From Alphaproteobacteria bacterium (GTDB lineage: Bacteria; Pseudomonadota; Alphaproteobacteria; JAGPBS01), in the NCBI GenBank assembly GCA_018063245.1, contig JAGPBS010000011.1, positions 1-45,422 of the forward strand: a stretch of 45,422 nt of DNA, in the 5' to 3' direction. This document shows positions 42,541 through 45,422 of this stretch, piece after piece. The notes below the pieces were generated by a model, which saw only the letters and a list, made by a program, of their open reading frames with translations, was not told where the DNA came from and made no database searches. Every line of letters starts with the position of its first letter. Within the stretch, counting starts at the first letter, position 1. Both the position numbers and the translations under genes were made by a program.

Positions 42541-44076
42541 ATGACACTTACGATAAAATTTTACACTGAATCGCTTGATACACTCAAAGCAAAAAAGAAA
42601 ATTAAAGAAATTTTACTACCCCTTTTAAAATCAAACCATTTATCCACCTCTTTTTCTGCCTTTTCAAAGTCATCAAAAAAAATGATCGAAGCTGCTTTGG
42701 CTCACCAAGATTTTAAAGCCGAAAAAGGTCATGTCACAAGCCTGATTCTCCCTGAAGAGGAAGGCATCACAAAACTCATCCTTCAAGGCCTGGATCCAAA
42801 GAAAACAAAAGCTCTCGATTTTGAAGAACTCGGCGGCAAATTATACGACCAACTACGTGCTCCAGCTCATGACAATATCCACCTTCATTTTGATGAGCTT
42901 CCAAAATCAAGCCTCTCGTCCGCTGAAATTGTTGCTCATATCGCAAACGGTATGCTTTTAAAATCTTATAGCTTTGAGAAGTACTTCAAGCAAGATGGCG
43001 ATAAGGCTGAGGCCAGAAAAACCATTAAAACCGTTCATGTCTATACAACCGACCTCAAAGAAACTCAGAAGTGCTTTGCAGAATTAGAAGCAGTTACAAG
43101 CGGGATCTCTCTTACAAAAGATCTCGTGTCAGAGCCGCCAAATGTCATCTACCCTGAAACATTCGCAAACGTCTGCAAATCCTTAAGCAAAATCGGTATT
43201 GATGTGAAGGTTCTGAACAAATCCAAACTTGAAAAAATCGGAATGAATTCCCTTCTTGCTGTATCACAGGGCAGCCCTAAAGACCCTTACGTTGTGATTA
43301 TGGAATACAAGGGAACATCCAAAAAGAAAAAAGATGATAAACCAATTGCCTTTGTTGGAAAAGGAGTGACCTTTGATACAGGCGGTATTTCACTCAAACC
43401 CGGCCCAGGCATGTGGGATATGAAATTCGACATGGCTGGTGCTGCTGTTGTCACAGGCCTCATGAAAGCTCTCGCTTTACGCAAAGCGAATGTTCACGCT
43501 GTTGGCATCATTGGTCTTGTTGAAAATATGCCATCTGGAAGCGCAACACGCCCGAGCGATATCGTCACAAGTCTCTCTGGTAAAACCATTGAGATCCTCA
43601 ATACAGATGCAGAAGGCCGCCTGGTTCTGGCTGATATTCTCACCTATGTTCAGCGCGAATATAATCCTGGAACCGTGATCGATCTTGCAACACTCACAGG
43701 CGCGATCATTATGTCACTTGGCTATGAGTTTGCTGGCCTCTTTTCAAACAATGATACATTGGCTGATCACCTTTATAAAGTTGGCCTTGAATCTGGTGAC
43801 AAAGTCTGGCGTCTTCCTTTACACGAGGTTTTTGATAAAGCGCTCGATGGCAGCGTATCTGATCTTCAGAACATCCCAACTGATAAGGTTGGCGCAGGCA
43901 GTATCACAGCAGCACAATTCCTTTCTCGCTTCATTGAAAAAGATGTCAATTGGGCTCATCTTGATATTGCTGGTACAGCTTGGGCTTACAAAAATGGCGC
44001 TCTTTATACCAAAGGCTCAACAGCTCACGGCGTCAGGCTCCTTAATACGCTTGTTAAGACTCACTTTGAAGGGTAA
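42541..44076 (+). CDS. pepA: Leucyl aminopeptidase (M17 family)
   Basis: A di-zinc cytosolic exopeptidase that releases N-terminal residues; in some bacteria it is also a DNA-binding factor in site-specific recombination. The 511-aa protein has the catalytic half intact: VGKGVTFDTGGISLKPG with metal and active-site Lys/Asp (near 280-297), MKFDMAGAA, and the family signature NTDAEGRLVLAD (near 358). I use the ATG at 42541, after AAAGGT; an upstream in-frame GTG would extend it by 32 residues that do not look like the family. holC follows 11 bp later. Confidence 0.96.
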   Translation: MTLTIKFYTESLDTLKAKKKIKEILLPLLKSNHLSTSFSAFSKSSKKMIEAALAHQDFKAEKGHVTSLILPEEEGITKLILQGLDPKKTKALDFEELGGKLYDQLRAPAHDNIHLHFDELPKSSLSSAEIVAHIANGMLLKSYSFEKYFKQDGDKAEARKTIKTVHVYTTDLKETQKCFAELEAVTSGISLTKDLVSEPPNVIYPETFANVCKSLSKIGIDVKVLNKSKLEKIGMNSLLAVSQGSPKDPYVVIMEYKGTSKKKKDDKPIAFVGKGVTFDTGGISLKPGPGMWDMKFDMAGAAVVTGLMKALALRKANVHAVGIIGLVENMPSGSATRPSDIVTSLSGKTIEILNTDAEGRLVLADILTYVQREYNPGTVIDLATLTGAIIMSLGYEFAGLFSNNDTLADHLYKVGLESGDKVWRLPLHEVFDKALDGSVSDLQNIPTDKVGAGSITAAQFLSRFIEKDVNWAHLDIAGTAWAYKNGALYTKGSTAHGVRLLNTLVKTHFEG

Positions 44077-44087
44077 GTGACAAGACG

Positions 44088-44549
44088 ATGGAGATCCGCT
44101 TTTACCATCTATCGCGTACACCGATCACAAAGGCCTTACCTCAAATTTTGGATAAGGCCTATGAGCGGAGCCTTTTGACTTACATCTATTGTGCTGACAA
44201 GCCCTCTCTCCAGGGGCTTTCTAAGGCCATTTGGTCACACAAACCGCAAGGCTTTATCCCTCATGGCTCACTTGAAGAGACGCATCGGGAGCGTCAACCA
44301 ATTCTGCTCGGCTGCTCTATTCCCACTGAAAGACCTGAAAACAAGGCAAATCTTTTGATTTCAACCACAGCGAATGGTCTTTTTGATGCGGACTATCAGT
44401 TTCCTTATGATCAATGGTTCCATTTTTTCGATGGCAATGAGGCAAAGGCTCTTGATGATGCTCGCACCATGTGGAAAAGCCTCTCTAAAGCATCTGGCCA
44501 TGAGCTCACCTACTGGCAACAAAGCGATACCGGCTGGGCGAAGAAGTAG
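44088..44549 (+). CDS. holC: DNA polymerase III subunit chi
   Basis: Links the clamp loader to single-strand-binding protein. The 153-aa protein shows the family's start (IRFYHLSRTPITKALPQILDKAYERSL), the PHGSLEE loop near 57, PILL near 70 and the DGNEAKALDDARTMWKSL helix near 124. pepA-holC is the classic order in proteobacteria. A large R1 repeat begins 38 bp after the stop. Confidence 0.92.
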   Translation: MEIRFYHLSRTPITKALPQILDKAYERSLLTYIYCADKPSLQGLSKAIWSHKPQGFIPHGSLEETHRERQPILLGCSIPTERPENKANLLISTTANGLFDADYQFPYDQWFHFFDGNEAKALDDARTMWKSLSKASGHELTYWQQSDTGWAKK

Positions 44550-44587
44550 GGTATTTTTTACTCGTCCGATATTAGAGAACAATTACC

Positions 44588-44709
44588 CGTCATTCAGAGT
44601 CACCCCCATAAGGTGTGACGTGGAATCTCTGCTATATATCAACAAATTCTGCATTAAATTCTAATATATGAGACTCCACGCCCTCCCAAAAGGAGGGCTC
44701 TGAGTGACG
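44588..44709. repeat. R1 palindromic repeat, copy 4
   Basis: 122 bp with both outer arms (CGTCATTCAGAG, CTCTGAGTGACG), a degraded left hairpin (GTCACCCCC ... GTGTGAC), the GTGGAATCTC/GAGACTCCAC pair and the GCCCTCC/GGAGGGC hairpin. It comes right after holC and may terminate it. Confidence 0.85.
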
Positions 44710-44767
44710 ATAAGGATGACCTATGATCAGTTCGGGGCGACGAATAGCATTACAACTCTCTCCTCGC

Positions 44768-44925
44768 CGTCATGGTGAGGAACGACTTGTCGCGACGCGA
44801 CCATCCAGAAATGCTTCAACAAGTGCAAACATTGGTAATACTGCTGTTTATAATTCAACTGGATCCTCATCAGCCTACGCCATCCATCTACGCTTCGCTT
44901 CGACGAGACAATGGCTTCTTACTTT
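44768..44925. repeat. R3 repeat, copy 3 (truncated) joined to an R4 block
   Basis: Starts CGTCATGGTGAGG like the copy at 16181, includes GCGACCATCCAGAAATG and AACTGGATCCTCATCAG, then runs into CCTACGCCATCCATCTACGC and a GACGAGACAATGGCTTC block seen also at 31930. The usual GGATGACG end is missing. With the R1 copy it fills most of the gene-free stretch 44550-45132; no gene is seen there. Confidence 0.7.
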
Positions 44926-45055
44926 ACGCGCGAATGGCTGTAAGATTGACACACCAGATGACTTCGGCATGCCGGCTTAAATAATCTCGTTAGCCTCAAG
45001 GACGCTGCTGAAAAAGAGATCCAGCCCTCATCATACAAATTCCTCACATTAAGCC

Positions 45056-45084
45056 TTGACAAATATAATATAATTTTATATATT
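45056..45084 (+). promoter_or_regulatory. Strong promoter of the terminal unknown gene
   Basis: TTGACA (45056-45061) and TATATT (45079-45084) separated by exactly 17 bp. Transcription would start near 45091, about 40 bases before the start codon. Confidence 0.65.
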
Positions 45085-45132
45085 CTCTCTATACTTTATT
45101 TTTAAAACAATATTCGATGAAAGACATAAAAC

Positions 45133-45422
45133 ATGACATTGATTTCTTCATTAAACAAACAAGACCAATTACCAACTCAAGCAACTCAAAAGCCGGACAC
45201 CATCAGACTCGAAATCGGAAGACCCGTTCCTAAATTATCTGACGCGATGCTATCATATCAAGCCTCACAGATAAATAAACTTCCTCTGGAAAAAAGAATA
45301 GCAAGCGTGCAAGCACTCAACCTTCCACAAGAATTAGAAACAAAGCTCATTCAATTCGGCATTGAACAAAAATTGACGAAAGTCTGTGATAATCGCGAGG
45401 CGCTTCTTGCCACCTTTCAAGA
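45133..45422 (+). CDS. Hypothetical protein, 5' part only (runs off the window)
   Basis: An open frame from the ATG at 45133 to the end of the window, 96 codons without a stop. The product starts MTLISSLNKQDQLPTQATQK, is polar at first, then contains helical segments (AMLSYQASQINKLPLEKRIASV). No family recognised and no signal peptide. The start lacks a clear Shine-Dalgarno. A strong promoter lies upstream. Another ATG at 45117 is in a frame that soon stops. Confidence 0.5.
   Translation, partial: MTLISSLNKQDQLPTQATQKPDTIRLEIGRPVPKLSDAMLSYQASQINKLPLEKRIASVQALNLPQELETKLIQFGIEQKLTKVCDNREALLATFQ

Noticed and set aside
44723-44984. Two overlapping plus-strand frames of 70-85 codons after holC
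   Set aside because: They translate the R3/R4 repeats and show no ribosome-binding site or protein family.

Overview
The window looks like chromosome from an AT-rich (roughly 40% GC by eye), host-associated alphaproteobacterium, most plausibly of the Holosporales/Rickettsiales type. The clues are alphaproteobacterial gene orders (cytochrome bc1 chaperone - DUF177 - rpmF; dacA-tmk-holB-tatD; lptF-lptG-surA-rsmA; pepA-holC), ThyX instead of ThyA, many small palindromic intergenic repeats, and large lineage-specific proteins that look like host-directed effectors. No tRNA, rRNA, CRISPR array, transposase or integrase was recognised. The taxonomic placement is inference.

Layout. 1-7.4 kb: pyk, msrA, bamE, then a co-directional run of a putative outer-membrane barrel, an MshEN-GT2 membrane glycosyltransferase, a CBP3-like bc1 chaperone, DUF177 and rpmF, closed by a strong terminator. 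7.4-11.5 kb: repeats, an orphan 535-aa protein, an alpha/beta hydrolase and a GT4 glycosyltransferase. 11.5-16.1 kb: a hipBA toxin-antitoxin operon with a consensus promoter, then thrS and infC. 16.1-19.3 kb: repeats, a small exported Ala/Pro/Lys-rich protein, and a Sel1-repeat protein with a YopT/AvrPphB-like (C58) cysteine-protease tail. 19.4-24.3 kb: thyX, dacA, tmk, holB and tatD on the minus strand. 24.5-31.8 kb: two giant tandem paralogues (1272 and about 1090 aa) of unknown function. 32.0-33.8 kb: a compact AbiE toxin-antitoxin cassette, bracketed by two copies of the 3' end of the neighbouring ABC-F gene. 33.8-38 kb: ABC-F ATPase, ispG and three small flagellin-core-like proteins. 38-44.6 kb: rsmA, surA, lptG and lptF (minus), then pepA and holC (plus). 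The window ends in repeats and a truncated unknown gene with a near-consensus promoter.

How it fits together. Housekeeping blocks (glycolysis, thymidylate and DNA polymerase accessory subunits, LPS export, isoprenoid synthesis, translation) are interleaved with accessory modules: two toxin-antitoxin systems, a predicted secreted protease, giant paralogues and several families of structured repeats. The operons look contracted compared with free-living relatives: lptD, pdxA, metG, plsX and rpmI/rplT are not at their usual positions.

The most striking observation is that the AbiE cassette is flanked by a 30-bp duplication encoding the last nine codons plus stop of the adjacent ABC-F gene. The two copies differ only at synonymous third positions, the signature expected of site-specific integration into a gene 3' end. 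Other candidates for new biology are the Sel1-C58 protease, the giant paralogue pair, the flagellin-core-like trio, and a 90-bp repeat carrying a 17-codon ORF directly upstream of both thrS and thyX.
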